This document shows, piece after piece, positions 26,336-31,692 of a stretch of 64,000 nucleotides of DNA. The notes below the pieces were generated by a model. It did not search any database. It was not told the DNA's origin and was given only the letters and a program-made list of their open reading frames with translations. The number at the start of each line of letters is the position of its first letter. Within the stretch, counting starts at the first letter, position 1. A program made the position numbers and the translations under genes. Source of the stretch: Perognathus longimembris pacificus (Eukaryota; Chordata; Mammalia; Rodentia; Heteromyidae); contig NC_063168.1 in assembly GCF_023159225.1 (NCBI RefSeq), positions 44,836,562-44,900,561 on the forward strand. Direction: 5' to 3'.

Positions 26336-28629
26336 AGGAATGTATACTTTCTAATCTTATCTGAAACAAAACACAGTAAGAATTTTCACTACTTCCTGTT
26401 TAGAGGATAGTATTAGCTGTCTGTAAAACTTAAATTCAAATCTATGGTCTCAGCTATAATTCCTTCCAATCTCCAGGATCAAATCCATAACTACAAAAAA
26501 ATGTAATCATCTTATAACGATACATGTTATGTTTGTGCTACTTAGATTGTGTCAGAATTTTTTCTTCCTGCTCCTTTTTAAAAGGGAGATTAACTTAAGG
26601 AACCTGGAATAACCTTCTATTTTCAATTTGCCTTATACTCAAAGTAGCCACTAATCATGAACTACCAGGGCACCCTGTCTTAATTCCCAAGTGTAAATAA
26701 ATTACAAGCCTTAAGACTAGAATAAGCCTGAAGCCTGTCCTACTTGGAAAACACGTGTGGCCAAAAGTTGTTAACCAGCCAAGGAAAGCTGCATCAAAAT
26801 CAGTTTTCTAGAACAGAAATCAAGGACATAAACTTTGCCCTTCCACTAGGTATATATCATAGAGACGAAAATAACACCCTAAAATATTTCCTGGTTAAAA
26901 AAAACCATAGCAAGACATAAAATCTACTAGATGTCTACACAAATTAAACATTGCTTCTATTGACAGAGCAGGAAACATATGAAGTAATGCAGTTCTTTAA
27001 GTCTGTGTAAAATGTGCTCCACTCAGATTTTCAATCCCAAATGCTGTGTGTGACAATACTGATGGAGTGAAAGGTCCCCTGGTAGAAAGATGGCTAAGTA
27101 AGAATTTAGTGGAGTTGCTCTTACTTCAAATTGCTTAATCAGGCCAAAATGAAAATTCTCCCATTTCAGGATAGATTTTTTCATGCCATAAAATACTCTC
27201 ACTCTAAAAAACAGCTAAGTTTTAAACTAATCCTTTTAAAGATCCAGAGTAAGCCTATGAATAGGCCAATCAGCAGCATTTAAATAATATGTTACTCACA
27301 AGCATATCCATTAAGACTAAGTGGCCCTAGATGAGTTGCTTCTTCTAAAACAGTTTACTCTGATAAAGGCATTCTAAATTGATGCTTCAGTGTTAATCCC
27401 AGCTAGTGTGATCACACTTAAAGCTAGAGAAAAAAAACTCCCTAGGATAAAAACATCTTTAAGATCCGCCCTCAGAGTGTATAGCAGCAGCAGTCAAAAA
27501 GAATCCATTAGAACACAATTTTTCAAAAGCAAAATAGGTATCGAACGTACTTTTTCTTGTAGGACCAGAGTTAAGACATTCTATTGCTTTCCCTATCTCT
27601 TCTCTATATTAAAAACTATATATAGTATTGACATCCATCTTAGCTCCTCTAAAAGAAGACACAATTTCCTTGGAGTTCACAATCAATCAGGTAAATTTAT
27701 ATACTATGTAAGCTTATAGACAGGCATGAGCATTTTACATGTCATAAAACACATCAGAAAATAGATACATTAAAACAGCATATCTCTAAAAATGGAATCA
27801 TTTATGCTTCCTACATATATGTGAAAAAATTTAAAGCAGCTTTCTAGACAAGCACATTGTCCTGAAAATATGAGTCTGGTGATAATTCTTTAATTCAGAT
27901 TTTTTAAGACTGGGGAAGGTTTCACAAGTGCCTTGTAGTTTGTACATCCTCACTGTGTGGTTGAGGTAACTTTGGGGCATGCGAGGGTAAAGTTTGTGAG
28001 TTGTACAACTAAGCAATAAGTGTTAAAGGATGGGAAAGAGAAGGCATAATTAGGGCAACACTAAACATATGTTCTAGGGTAACAATTACCCATTATTTCA
28101 GGTTAGTAAATAATATAGTTTGAATCAACAATGCTCATACTAAAATTAATCATTAGAATTGGGGCTGGCTGTGATAGGCCACCCGTGTAATCCCAGCTTT
28201 GAAGAGACTGAGGCAAGAGGATTACAAGTTCAAAGCCAGCTACACTGTACCTGAGGCTACTTTGTGTGACTCCGTCTCAAAACAATATAAAGAATTAGAG
28301 TAAAAGTGAGCTTGGGCATTTTCTAACCACACTGGAAATGAACAGGGTTGAGGTGATTTCCACCTCTAAGACACCCTAAAAACCTTAACCCAACATCCTC
28401 ACCCTGGGTAGGGAGGACTCGTGTTCTTACTACAAGACCAGGCCCAACTTCCTGCCCTCATGAGCTTGTCCAACAGAGAGGGGAGACAAAAAAAGTCTTC
28501 TAAACCCTGTTATGTGCCACACAGGGTTAAAGGGTATGTGGGGTTCAAATGCTTGTGAGCCCGGAGTCCCAGTTGCACCCTGTTCCCTGTGATTGCGGTC
28601 CGCCTTACCACGGGATTGAAGTAGGCCAT
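246..28629 (-). CDS. GTF2A1L: GTF2A1L (TFIIA alpha/beta-like factor, ALF), 8 of 9 expected coding exons
   Basis: This gene encodes the germ-cell paralogue of the TFIIA large subunit, which with TFIIA-gamma stabilises TBP on promoters in the nucleus. Coding joins, 5' to 3' on the minus strand, are 28629-28609, 26012-25911, 25252-25132, 15550-15495, 13390-13306, 10597-10002, 1529-1275 and 335-246. They give 442 codons with no stop, and every intron is GT-AG. The protein starts MAYFNPV. Residues 8 to about 60 form the conserved N-terminal helical domain (PKLYKSVIEDVIEG). A long Gln/Pro/Ser/Thr-rich linker follows, then an acidic Asp/Glu stretch with a Taspase1-type site (QIDGTGD, residues 349-355), then the start of the C-terminal beta-barrel (FDTDNVIVCQYDK). 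The missing last exon should carry about 35 codons, since human ALF is about 478 residues. The gene lies downstream of STON1 on the same strand, as in human. Identity rests on recalled homology along the whole length. Confidence 0.96.
372..590 (+). mobile_element. Family A SINE (dimeric ID-like) with target-site duplication
   Basis: This is a full-length copy. Its first tRNA-like unit has an intact B box (GGTTCGATTCC). A second ID-like unit and an A-rich tail follow. It is flanked by the 15-bp duplication AGAAACTTCATGGGG at 357-371 and 591-605. It lies in GTF2A1L intron 7. Confidence 0.95.
772..830 (+). repeat. Purine-rich GAA/GGA low-complexity tract
   Basis: This is imperfect GAA, GGAA and GGA sequence within GTF2A1L intron 7. 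It is nearly all purine on the plus strand. Short antisense frames over it are artefacts of the repeat. Confidence 0.8.
1275..1529 (-). CDS. GTF2A1L: GTF2A1L coding exon 7 (acidic region with Taspase1-type site)
   Basis: This exon has 85 codons in phase 0. The acceptor CTTTTTAG precedes AATTC and the donor is GAG/GTGAGT. It encodes NSTSQMNLSIRVTDDD through NSSDNEDSQVDIVEE, matching ALF. The motif QIDGTGD at 1446-1466 fits the Taspase1 consensus Q[FILV]DG with a downstream Asp, predicting a cut between D351 and G352. Confidence 0.96.
1530..2037. other. Intron 6 sequence of GTF2A1L without recognised elements
   Basis: This is AT-rich intronic DNA. I see no coding potential, repeat family or regulatory motif that I can support. 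Confidence 0.5.
2038..2257 (-). mobile_element. Family A SINE with target-site duplication
   Basis: This is a full-length minus-strand copy, so its tail is a T run on the plus strand. It is flanked by the 16-bp duplication TACAGGAGATATTCTT at 2022-2037 and 2258-2273. It lies inside GTF2A1L intron 6. Confidence 0.95.
2274..3126. other. Intron 6 sequence, nothing recognised
   Basis: This is AT-rich intronic DNA between two SINEs. I find no open frame with family resemblance and no clear repeat. Confidence 0.45.
3127..3393 (+). mobile_element. Older composite SINE, B1-like units plus ID-like 3' part
   Basis: It begins with a diverged B1-like start (GGCATGGTGGCATATACTTG). It then shows the family B middle (TCCAATTAACCAGCAAAATG) and an ID-like tail (AACTCAAGTGATAGAG). 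Divergence is higher than in family A copies and no clean duplication is visible. Confidence 0.75.
3405..3655 (+). mobile_element. L1 3'-end fragment
   Basis: The left part resembles the L1 segment after ORF2 (GGGAGCATTATTCACGAGAG). The right end carries the signature ATGAAACTGTAACCCCTCTG followed by ACAATAAA. The same 3' end recurs at about 12600, 32800 and, reversed, at 43300. Confidence 0.75.
4275..4910 (+). mobile_element. Old L1M-type LINE 3' end
   Basis: The order of motifs fits the 3' region of an ancient L1: TTCACAAGTGCTAAACACTG, ATGGTACATTCATAAAATG, AATGTAAATGTTCTCTACCT and a terminal AATAAATCTGACTTTTT. A CA repeat interrupts it at 4434-4470. The copy is strongly diverged. Confidence 0.75.
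4434..4470. repeat. (CA)n microsatellite
   Basis: About 18 perfect CA units lie inside the old L1 fragment. Confidence 0.97.
5079..5295 (+). mobile_element. Family B SINE with CA-rich tail
   Basis: The copy is 5'-truncated. It carries GAGATCTGAAGATCACAGTT, the B-family CCAATTAACC junction and TAGAGTGCTAGTCTTGAGC. It ends in an imperfect CA/CG repeat. Confidence 0.85.
5296..6509. other. Intron 6 sequence, nothing recognised
   Basis: This is AT-rich single-copy-looking intronic DNA. Short frames at 5824-6113 show no protein resemblance. Confidence 0.45.
6510..6679 (+). repeat. ID-like fragment followed by G/A-rich tract
   Basis: A short ID-like remnant (GGCCCTGAATTCAATCC) is followed from 6563 by about 115 bases of almost pure purine with GGAA, GAGA and GGGA runs. 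Confidence 0.6.
6735..7085 (-). mobile_element. Probable MaLR-type solo LTR fragment
   Basis: Read on the minus strand this is related to the LTR-like sequence at 31018-31692. The plus strand begins TGTGTTAGACTTTCTACCAC and continues through CTGCTCACCTCATGGTAGCC. No internal retroviral coding sequence is present. The family name is recalled, not searched. Confidence 0.6.
7086..8200. other. Intron 6 sequence, nothing recognised
   Basis: I see no convincing gene or repeat. Short overlapping frames here, up to 80 codons, lack any recognisable domain. Confidence 0.45.
8201..8490 (+). mobile_element. Composite SINE: two B1-like units plus ID-like unit
   Basis: The first unit is GGGTGCAGTAGCTCACACCT onward. 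The second starts at CAGACATAGTAGTTTGCACT and has GTAATCCCAGC. The ID-like part has GAGTGGTGGAACACTTGCCT. The copy is diverged and old. Confidence 0.7.
8879..8915. repeat. AT-dinucleotide palindrome
   Basis: An alternating TA run is centred on GTAC with near-perfect inverted symmetry, bounded by GAATAT and ATATTC. It could extrude a hairpin. Confidence 0.85.
9075..9282 (+). mobile_element. Family A SINE with target-site duplication
   Basis: This is a full dimeric copy with poly-A tail. It is flanked by AAAGTTACCCAATA at 9061-9074 and 9283-9296. Confidence 0.95.
9297..10001. other. 3' part of the intron following GTF2A1L exon 6
   Basis: This intronic DNA directly follows the exon 6 donor in transcript direction. 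I recognise no repeat or conserved motif in it. Confidence 0.45.
10002..10597 (-). CDS. GTF2A1L: GTF2A1L coding exon 6 (large Gln/Pro/Ser/Thr-rich linker exon)
   Basis: This exon is 596 bp. The acceptor TTTTGAG precedes GTCATC and the donor is GAAG/GTATG. It enters in phase 1 (codon G129 split with exon 5) and exits in phase 0. It encodes HLYKVNVPIMVTQTSGRAG through VPVSEK, collinear with ALF. A (GGT)7 run at 10332-10352 on the plus strand encodes seven threonines in a row (residues 211-217), which I do not recall in human ALF. This is the fastest-evolving part of the protein. Confidence 0.96.
10332..10352 (-). repeat. Coding trinucleotide repeat giving poly-threonine
   Basis: Seven perfect ACC codons on the minus strand encode Thr211-Thr217 of GTF2A1L. 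The frame is preserved. Confidence 0.97.
10630..10819 (+). mobile_element. Family A SINE with target-site duplication, just upstream of an exon acceptor
   Basis: The copy is flanked by AAAAGTGTAAGTAGA at 10615-10629 and 10820-10834. It lies 32 bp upstream, in transcript sense, of the GTF2A1L exon 6 acceptor and antisense to the gene. It has an intact B box and a small deletion in the second unit. Confidence 0.95.
10972..11043. repeat. (CT)n/(TG)n microsatellite
   Basis: A short CT run is followed by more than 20 TG units. It abuts the 3' side of a minus-strand family B SINE, consistent with the SINE's CA tail. Confidence 0.95.
11056..11241 (-). mobile_element. Family B SINE
   Basis: Read on the plus strand it runs GGCCAGTACTGGGGCTTGAA, then the CACTTCCATC region, GCCCAGGCTAGCTTTGAACC and AACTAGGATTACAAGC. 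This is a reverse-oriented family B copy with the TG run as its tail. Confidence 0.85.
11550..12060 (-). mobile_element. Family A SINE split by a 283-bp insertion
   Basis: The 3' half is 11550-11694 and the 5' half is 11978-12060, in the same orientation and together making one element. The interruption carries its own 18-bp duplication of SINE sequence (TATATATATGGTGCTGGG). Confidence 0.9.
11695..11977 (+). pseudogene. 5'-truncated retrocopy (3' UTR) of an unidentified transcript
   Basis: A 283-bp insert sits inside a family A SINE, bounded by the 18-bp duplication at 11677-11694 and 11978-11995. It ends with AATAAA at 11916-11921, then 14 nt, then an A run that continues as AAAT repeats from 11936. 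These are the marks of LINE-mediated retrotransposition of a polyadenylated RNA. The body has no SINE or L1 resemblance I recognise. The parent transcript is unknown. Confidence 0.8.
12181..12618 (+). mobile_element. 5'-truncated L1 insertion (3' end) with target-site duplication
   Basis: This 438-bp insert is flanked by the 18-bp duplication AAAAACTAAGGTCAATTA at 12163-12180 and 12619-12636. It begins TGATGCTAAGTGAAATGAAC, contains a G-rich tract at 12485-12510, and ends GACAATAAA plus an A-rich tail. Related 3' ends recur elsewhere in the window. Confidence 0.92.
12694..12922 (-). mobile_element. Family B SINE
   Basis: This reverse copy contains GCACTACAGCTTGAACTTGG, CTTTTTGTTGGTTAATTGAA, TCAGATCTCAGCCTCATGAG and AACTAGGATTATAACC. 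It is moderately diverged. Confidence 0.85.
12923..13305. other. Intron sequence downstream of exon 5
   Basis: No element is recognised. A 60-codon plus-strand frame at 13019-13201 has no family resemblance. Confidence 0.45.
13306..13390 (-). CDS. GTF2A1L: GTF2A1L coding exon 5
   Basis: This exon is 85 bp. The acceptor TGTCTAG precedes GGTACC and the donor is CATCTG/GTAAGG. It encodes GTSGSSANFAFPGYPIHVPA and GVTLQTPS, then the first base of G129. It matches the ALF segment before HLYKVNVP. Confidence 0.95.
13391..13997. other. Intron 4 sequence, nothing recognised
   Basis: This is very AT-rich intronic DNA. No gene or repeat can be supported. Confidence 0.45.
13998..14340 (+). mobile_element. 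Probable old L1/HAL1 fragment
   Basis: The phrases CACTCAATGTTGATGAGAAT, CAGAAATTCTACTTCTAAAA and GTGGTATATCCACAATATAA resemble the ORF2-distal part of old L1 or HAL1 elements. The copy is strongly decayed. Confidence 0.45.
14508..14717 (-). mobile_element. Family B SINE
   Basis: This reverse copy has ACCAGTCCTGGGGCACACTG at its 3' side and TAGCTAGGATTACAGGCATG then AGCCACCAGCGCCCAGC at its 5' end. It is nearly full length. Confidence 0.92.
15495..15550 (-). CDS. GTF2A1L: GTF2A1L coding exon 4
   Basis: This exon is 56 bp. The acceptor GCTACAG precedes CATCATT and the donor is GAACTG/GTATGT. It encodes ASLVIPSGRTLPSFVPAEL, with the first Ala codon split with exon 3. It corresponds to the ALF segment ASLVIPAGRTLPSF. 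Confidence 0.94.
15551..16256. other. Intron 3 sequence, nothing recognised
   Basis: This AT-rich stretch lies next to the exon 4 acceptor. No repeat or motif can be supported. Confidence 0.45.
16257..16490 (+). mobile_element. Family B SINE
   Basis: The copy is full length, GCCTGGCACTGGTGGTCCAT through TTCAAGCTCCAATACCAGC. It is followed directly by a CA microsatellite that acts as its tail. Confidence 0.92.
16491..16549. repeat. (CA)n microsatellite at a SINE 3' end
   Basis: About 28 CA units run nearly without interruption, immediately 3' of the family B SINE. Confidence 0.97.
16898..17092 (-). mobile_element. Family B SINE with T-run tail
   Basis: This reverse copy begins with about 27 T. 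It contains CCACCTCCAGCTTTTTGGTG, CTGAGTAGCTGGGATTACAG and GAGCCACCAGTGCCTGGC. Confidence 0.92.
17093..17820. other. Intron 3 sequence, nothing recognised
   Basis: This is AT-rich intronic DNA without recognisable elements. Confidence 0.45.
17821..18064 (+). mobile_element. Family B SINE (diverged)
   Basis: It contains CTGATGGCTCACACCTACAA, CTTATCTCCAAAACACC and TGAGTCCAAGCCCCCAGTTC. It ends in an AGAAGAAAAA-type tail. Confidence 0.82.
18123..18169. repeat. (CA)n microsatellite
   Basis: About 23 CA units lie within the decayed L1. Confidence 0.97.
18423..18618 (+). mobile_element. Family A SINE inserted in the old L1
   Basis: The copy is flanked by AGAAGACACAAACA at 18409-18422 and 18619-18632. 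The flanks read through as continuous L1, so this insertion is younger than the L1. Confidence 0.95.
18868..19096 (+). mobile_element. Family B SINE inserted in the old L1
   Basis: It carries GGTGCTGGTGGCTCATTACT, AATTCAAAGCCAGCCCAGAC, the ID-like part and TTCAAGCCCACAACTGTCAT. Confidence 0.9.
19115..19226 (+). mobile_element. B1-like (7SL-derived) monomer
   Basis: CTCAGGAGGCTGAGGTAGGA, AGATCACTTGAGTTGAGGAG and GCCAGCTTGGGTAACATAGC are close to the Alu/proto-B1 left monomer. No ID part is attached. Confidence 0.8.
19461..19507. repeat. (CA)n microsatellite
   Basis: About 20 CA units, with two CT interruptions near the right end, lie inside the old L1. Confidence 0.95.
19673..20055 (-). mobile_element. 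Probable MaLR-type LTR fragment inserted in L1
   Basis: It begins TGTGTTAGTCAAATTTTTGG and reads like a reverse-strand MaLR LTR, as at 6735-7085. L1-like text stops before it (AAATGGGACC) and resumes after it (AAGACTACATCAAAG), so it is an insertion. No retroviral coding sequence is present. Confidence 0.55.
20663..21068 (+). mobile_element. Composite SINE with three B1-like units and an ID-like unit
   Basis: The unit starts are near 20663 (GGGTGCTGATGACTACTTGG), 20767 (GTGGAGGTAGTGGCATGCAC) and 20885 (AGACAGGGTAGTGTGTGCTT). The ID-like part begins near 20998 (GATAGAGACATGGCTCAATG). The whole is about 400 bp and diverged. Confidence 0.65.
21139..21356 (+). mobile_element. Family A SINE with target-site duplication
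   Basis: The copy is flanked by AAAAGAGTCTACC at 21126-21138 and 21357-21369, inside old L1 3' sequence. It is full length with an A/C-rich tail. Confidence 0.95.
21850..21938 (+). mobile_element. ID-like monomer
   Basis: GGGCTGGGGGCATGGCTCAA followed by GAGTTTGATTCTCAG is a single tRNA-like ID unit, ending in an A-rich tail. Confidence 0.8.
21939..22858. other. Intron 3 sequence, nothing recognised
   Basis: This is AT-rich intronic DNA without recognised genes, repeats or motifs. Confidence 0.45.
22859..23335 (+). mobile_element. Composite SINE with three B1-like units and an ID-like unit
   Basis: The B1-like units begin near 22861, 23003 (GCTGGGCATGGATGGTAACA) and 23130. The ID-like part is GCAGAGGAGTGGCTCAGTGG with TGAGTTTGAGCCCCAGAAC. 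The architecture matches 20663-21068 and 25309-25742. Confidence 0.7.
23505..23727 (+). mobile_element. Family B SINE
   Basis: The copy is slightly 5'-diverged. It contains GAGGCTGAGATCTGAGGGTT, a 12-A run at the unit junction, and TTCAAGTCCCAGGACTGGC. Confidence 0.9.
23728..24315. other. Intron 3 sequence, nothing recognised
   Basis: This AT-rich stretch includes a short TATA/TACA repeat near 23837. Nothing else is recognised. Confidence 0.45.
24316..24590 (+). mobile_element. Family B SINE with CA/CG tail
   Basis: The copy is full length from GCCAGATGCCATTGGCTCAC. It ends in an imperfect CGCA/CACA repeat at 24539-24589 that serves as its tail. Confidence 0.9.
24591..25131. other. Intron 3 sequence next to exon 3
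   Basis: I see no repeat or motif. It lies immediately downstream of the exon 3 donor in transcript direction. Confidence 0.45.
25132..25252 (-). CDS. GTF2A1L: GTF2A1L coding exon 3
   Basis: This exon is 121 bp. The acceptor GTTTTCAG precedes CTCTGG and the donor is CCCACAG/GTTGGC. It encodes LWETKVLQSKATEDFFRNSI and HSPLFTLQMPHNFHQTLQPT plus one base. This is the most conserved part of the N-terminal helical domain, nearly identical to ALF as I recall it. Confidence 0.97.
25309..25742 (+). mobile_element. Composite SINE with three B1-like units and an ID-like unit
   Basis: The units start near 25312, 25432 (CCCAGCACAGTAGCATGCAC) and 25545 (AAAAAATCTGGGTGTGCTAA). The ID part has GAGACATGGCTAAAGTAGTA and TTCAAGTCCCAGTATC. 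It lies in intron 2 between exons 3 and 2. Confidence 0.72.
25911..26012 (-). CDS. GTF2A1L: GTF2A1L coding exon 2 (N-terminal TFIIA helical domain)
   Basis: This exon has 34 codons in phase 0. The acceptor TTCTGTAG precedes CCCAAAC and the donor is AAGCAG/GTATGT. It encodes PKLYKSVIEDVIEGMRELFA and EEGIEEQVLKDLKQ, the hallmark TFIIA-alpha N-terminal motif. Entry in phase 0 also makes it a possible in-frame acceptor for STON1 read-through splicing. Confidence 0.97.
26077..26287 (+). mobile_element. Family B SINE
   Basis: It runs from GAGTGGTGATGGCTCATGCC through GGCCCTGAGTTCAGTCTGAG. It is followed directly by a CA repeat tail. Confidence 0.9.
26288..26331. repeat. (CA)n microsatellite at a SINE 3' end
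   Basis: About 22 CA units continue from the family B SINE. Confidence 0.97.
26332..28164. other. Intron 1 of GTF2A1L, nothing recognised
   Basis: This is about 1.8 kb of AT-rich, repeat-poor intronic DNA. A 109-codon plus-strand frame at 27390-27719 has no domain or family resemblance and is likely chance. Confidence 0.5.
28165..28284 (+). mobile_element. B1-like monomer
   Basis: GTAATCCCAGCTTTGAAGAG, CTGAGGCAAGAGGATTACAA and ACTCCGTCTCAAAAC match a rodent B1/7SL monomer with a short tail. Confidence 0.82.
28609..28629 (-). CDS. GTF2A1L: GTF2A1L coding exon 1 (start codon exon)
   Basis: Seven codons, MAYFNPV, end at the donor CCCGTG/GTAAGG. The match to the ALF start (MACLNPV, as recalled), phase-0 junction with PKLYKS and position in the CpG-rich promoter fix this start. 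Confidence 0.93.
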
Positions 28630-28711
28630 GACAGCGACTTCAGCCTTTCACGCCTGCGCAGTACGCAGTGGGCGGCGTGGATCTCCCGAGTGCTTTTTGA
28701 ACGGCGCCCAT

Positions 28712-28725
28712 GTTGCCCTAGCAAC
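28712..28725. promoter_or_regulatory. RFX X-box
   Basis: GTTGCCCTAGCAAC is a near-perfect inverted repeat fitting the X-box consensus GTNRCC-N(0-3)-RGYAAC. It lies 83-96 bp upstream of the GTF2A1L ATG. RFX factors, RFX2 in particular, are known drivers of male germ-cell genes. Confidence 0.8.
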
Positions 28726-28730
28726 CACCT

Positions 28731-28746
28731 GGACGCCAGAGGGCGG
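28731..28746. promoter_or_regulatory. Partial CTCF-like core overlapping a GC box
   Basis: GGACGCCAGAGGGCGG contains AGAGGGC, fitting the 3' half of the CTCF core (AGRKGGC). The 5' half matches only partly. It lies directly beside the X-box. Confidence 0.45.
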
Positions 28747-28789
28747 GTGAGGAAGAGGGAGGTCAATGAATTGGGCGGGGTTAACTAAG

Positions 28790-29315
28790 GGCATGGGTGA
28801 GGGTAGAAGAGAGGGTGGCTGGCCTGAGAAGCATGCCTGCCAAAATGGAGTGAGGCATAAGAAGCTTCTAGCCTTTCCCTGGTCAGGCAGGGCAAGGGCT
28901 TCTGTTTCCTTAACCCGTGAATTGAAAGACTAAGCAAACAGGGAGAGACAATGCAGAGAGGCCCCAGCTCAACAGCAGCTTTGAAGGATGCAAGAAGAAC
29001 GGGAGCAGATGAGTGGTTTCTGCCTTTACCAATTCTCATTCTTGCTCCTGAACCCCACTCGCAGATGAACTCCTTATTGTTATATAAAAATATAACAAGA
29101 GTCAAACTCTTCTAAGACTCTTAAAGTGTGGGCAGCCGCAGCCAACACAGCTTCTCCTAAGGATCCTATTAAAAATGCAAACGAGAGTGGAAAAGAGTTA
29201 AATGTGGAGGGGAGAGGGGAGGAAGGGAGATATAAGCCACATTACATGCATGTATGAAAATGATACCCTAAATCTCCTTTCTACAACTAAATACATGATT
29301 TTAAAATGTATATGA
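28790..29315. other. Upstream flank of GTF2A1L, nothing recognised
   Basis: This moderately GC region upstream of the promoter has no recognised repeats. A 106-codon minus frame at 28785-29105 shows no domain. Confidence 0.45.
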
Positions 29316-29555
29316 TCAAGCTGGATGACCTTGGCTTATAATCCTAGCTACTCAAGAGACTGAGATCTGAGGATTCTGGTTTGCAGTTAGCATGGGCAGG
29401 AAAGACCATGAGACTCTTGTTGACAATTAAGCAACAAAAAGCAGGAAAGGCAGGTGTGGCTCAAGTGGTAGGCAGAGTGTCAGCCTTGAGCAAAAAAGCT
29501 AAAGGACATGGCCCAGGCCCTGAGTTCAAGCCCCAGCAGAGACACACACACACAG
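29316..29555 (+). mobile_element. Family B SINE with CA tail
   Basis: TAATCCTAGCTACTCAAGAG through GAGTTCAAGCCCCAGC is present, followed by a short CA run. Confidence 0.9.
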
Positions 29556-30899
29556 TGTGTAAATGATCAAGCTTCCACATACACACTTAGTGAATCAGAA
29601 CCTCAGAAGAAGAATGTAATAATCAATGACCTCAACATGCCCTCCAGGTGATTCTTTGTGCTAAGACAAAGATTCTCAATTTGGGGTGTAATTTAAATAT
29701 ATATATTAAAATTGTCTGTTTTTTTCTTAATTAAATTTAATTTTTTATGATCTTTAAATAGTCATGGTGTCTTGAAGGGCTTTTAAAATAGTATGCATCC
29801 TACTCCAAAGAACCTTATTCTAAACTTCAGCAAATGTGGGAGAACCACTGTTTAAATAAAGCCAGTTTGCCAATCCCTTTCAGGCTCATTTTCCTCTGCA
29901 CTCCAATGTCACCATCTTTGTACCTGCAATGACTTTTCTCTCTGTCCTAAAAGATAGAGCCTGAAGGGGTAGAGCATACCTAGGGAAGGCTGAGACAAAT
30001 ATAAATCCAGGTAGATTGGTGGGATAGAAAAGGAACATAGTTTTCTTCAGCCTTTCTAAGAGTTGACCCATTGAGAAAGTTATTTGGTCGTTTAAAGTTT
30101 TAAAATTGGCTACTTATTTATTTTTGTTTATCAGTGCAGTAGAGCTATTATATTCTACCACTCTGTATTTGCTTGCCTAGATCAGGTACCTTGTGGCTTC
30201 TAAGTTTCAAGCAGCTGATTCATATAGTGTTCTTTAAAAGACTATCCTAGATTGAAAACTATTGGAAATTTCTTTTTCAGGAATCCAAGAAGTTTGTATG
30301 GTAATTTTTAATGGGTATGTCTCTCCACCTGGCAATTTACTACCAGAAGTATTCCAAGTGACTTATCTTTCACCTAAAATAGAAAGCTGTAAGCAAGCAT
30401 TGATTCCCTCTAATATTATAAAACTCCAATTGAATTATTCAAGCTGGGAAATAAGAAAACTGAAAAGCCACTTGTTTTCCACCTTTTTCATAGCAAGGTT
30501 TTAAATTTTTATTCCTAAATGCATAGGATTAGTAATCACCTAACATTTTGTGGCAGTATATTGCTGTGTTGTACTTTATTATACATTATACCTTTCTCAA
30601 GGCTAAGCTGTAGCACGCATGCATTTTTGAAATTATATTTGGACCTTGATAGACGTAAAAAGTGTGAGTAATGACTGGATTGTTATGGCTTAGTTAGTGT
30701 GCTTAGTATACTCAGGTTACAGGAAAGTCATGCAATGTCAGCAAAGAAATTTCAGCTGCTTTCTGTTTTCCCCTTGGGGGTCTGTCTGAATGGTCACTGG
30801 TAGGTTTGCCTGTCATTTCTTCTCAATAATAGACAATGACTACTAAAGGAAACATTTTGTAATCCAAATTCTAGGCTTAGACATCTCTTTTACTAACCT
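29556..30899. other. Intergenic DNA, nothing recognised
   Basis: This is AT-rich intergenic DNA between STON1 and GTF2A1L. An 80-codon frame at 30262-30504 lacks any resemblance. Confidence 0.45.
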
Positions 30900-31012
30900 T
30901 TTGCTGTTATTATAAAGGTGATGTACAGAAAGGTTACAGTTATATAAATCAGGTAAGGAGTGCATTTCTTTTTGGACAGTGTCACCCTTTTCCTGACACT
31001 CTCTCGGGTTTT
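30900..31012 (-). mobile_element. L1 3'-end fragment
   Basis: GGTGATGTACAGAAAGGTTA then CAGTTATATAAATC is the reverse complement of the L1 3' signature seen at 3600 and 12570. Confidence 0.65.
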
Positions 31013-31017
31013 TTAAA

Positions 31018-31692
31018 TATCTTAAAGTGTAGTGATTTCATATCAAAAACACATGTATTAAAGTCTTGGTGCCAATGTTATTTTGTTTTGTTTTTTTGCC
31101 AGTCCTGGGGCTTGAACTCAGGGCCTGAGCACTGTCCCTGGCTTCTTTTTGCTCAAGGCTAGCACTCTACCACTTGAGCCACAGCACCACTTCCGGCTTT
31201 TTCTATATATGTGGTGCTGAGGAATTGAACCCAGGGTTTCATGTATGCGAGCACTTTACCACTAGGCCATCCCCCAATGTTGCAGTATTCAGAGGTAGAG
31301 GAATCTAGGAGGTGATTTAGATTATGAAGGTTCTAATCTCATCAAAGACTCCATTGATGAATTCACAGCTTAATTTATATTACATTTGGAGGTGGGGGAA
31401 GCTATGATGTGGGGTTAAGTTGGACACAGTTGACCATGGGAGGCAAGCCTTTGAGGAACACATTTGGTCCCTGCTCTCCCTCCCCCGCTTCCCATGTGCT
31501 TTCTGGCCACCACAAGGTGAGCAGCTTTGTTCTGCCATGTTCTTCCCCCATGATGCTCTACCTCCCCACAGGCCTACAGTGATGCAGCCAAGGACCAGAG
31601 ACCAAAACCTCTGGCACTGTGAGCCAAAATAAACTAATCCTCCTTTAAATTAATGCTCCTATTTTATCACAAGAGAATCCTAACACATAGGA
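31018..31692 (+). mobile_element. MaLR-type solo LTR, interrupted by a SINE
   Basis: AGTCTTGGTGCCAATGTT and, after the SINE, TTGCAGTATTCAGAGGTAG through CACTGTGAGCCAAAATAAAC to CCTAACACA follow the order of MaLR (MLT1/MST/ORR1 group) LTRs. It includes an AATAAA-type signal (AAAATAAA near 31628). It has no internal coding region. The family name is from memory. Confidence 0.72.
31080..31273 (-). mobile_element. Family A SINE inserted in LTR
   Basis: This full-length reverse copy is bounded by the short duplication CCAATGTT at 31072-31079 and 31274-31281. LTR text resumes directly after it. Confidence 0.88.

Larger units (their letters stand above)
28561..28780 (-). promoter_or_regulatory. GTF2A1L CpG-rich promoter/first-exon region
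   Basis: This is the only CpG cluster in the window, with about 16 CpG in 220 bp around and upstream of the start codon at 28629. It includes a GC-box-like TGGGCGGC near 28669, GGGCGGG at 28741-28747 and GGGCGGGG at 28773-28780. It also has the NRF1-like TGCGCAGTACGCA at 28655-28667 and an RFX X-box. There is no TATA box. From memory, the mouse ALF promoter was reported to bind Sp1/Sp3, RFX1 and CTCF. Confidence 0.8.

Noticed and set aside
28549..28788. Plus-strand 79-codon frame over the CpG-rich promoter as a divergent gene
   Set aside because: CpG-rich DNA is poor in stop codons, and no homology or splice signal supports it.
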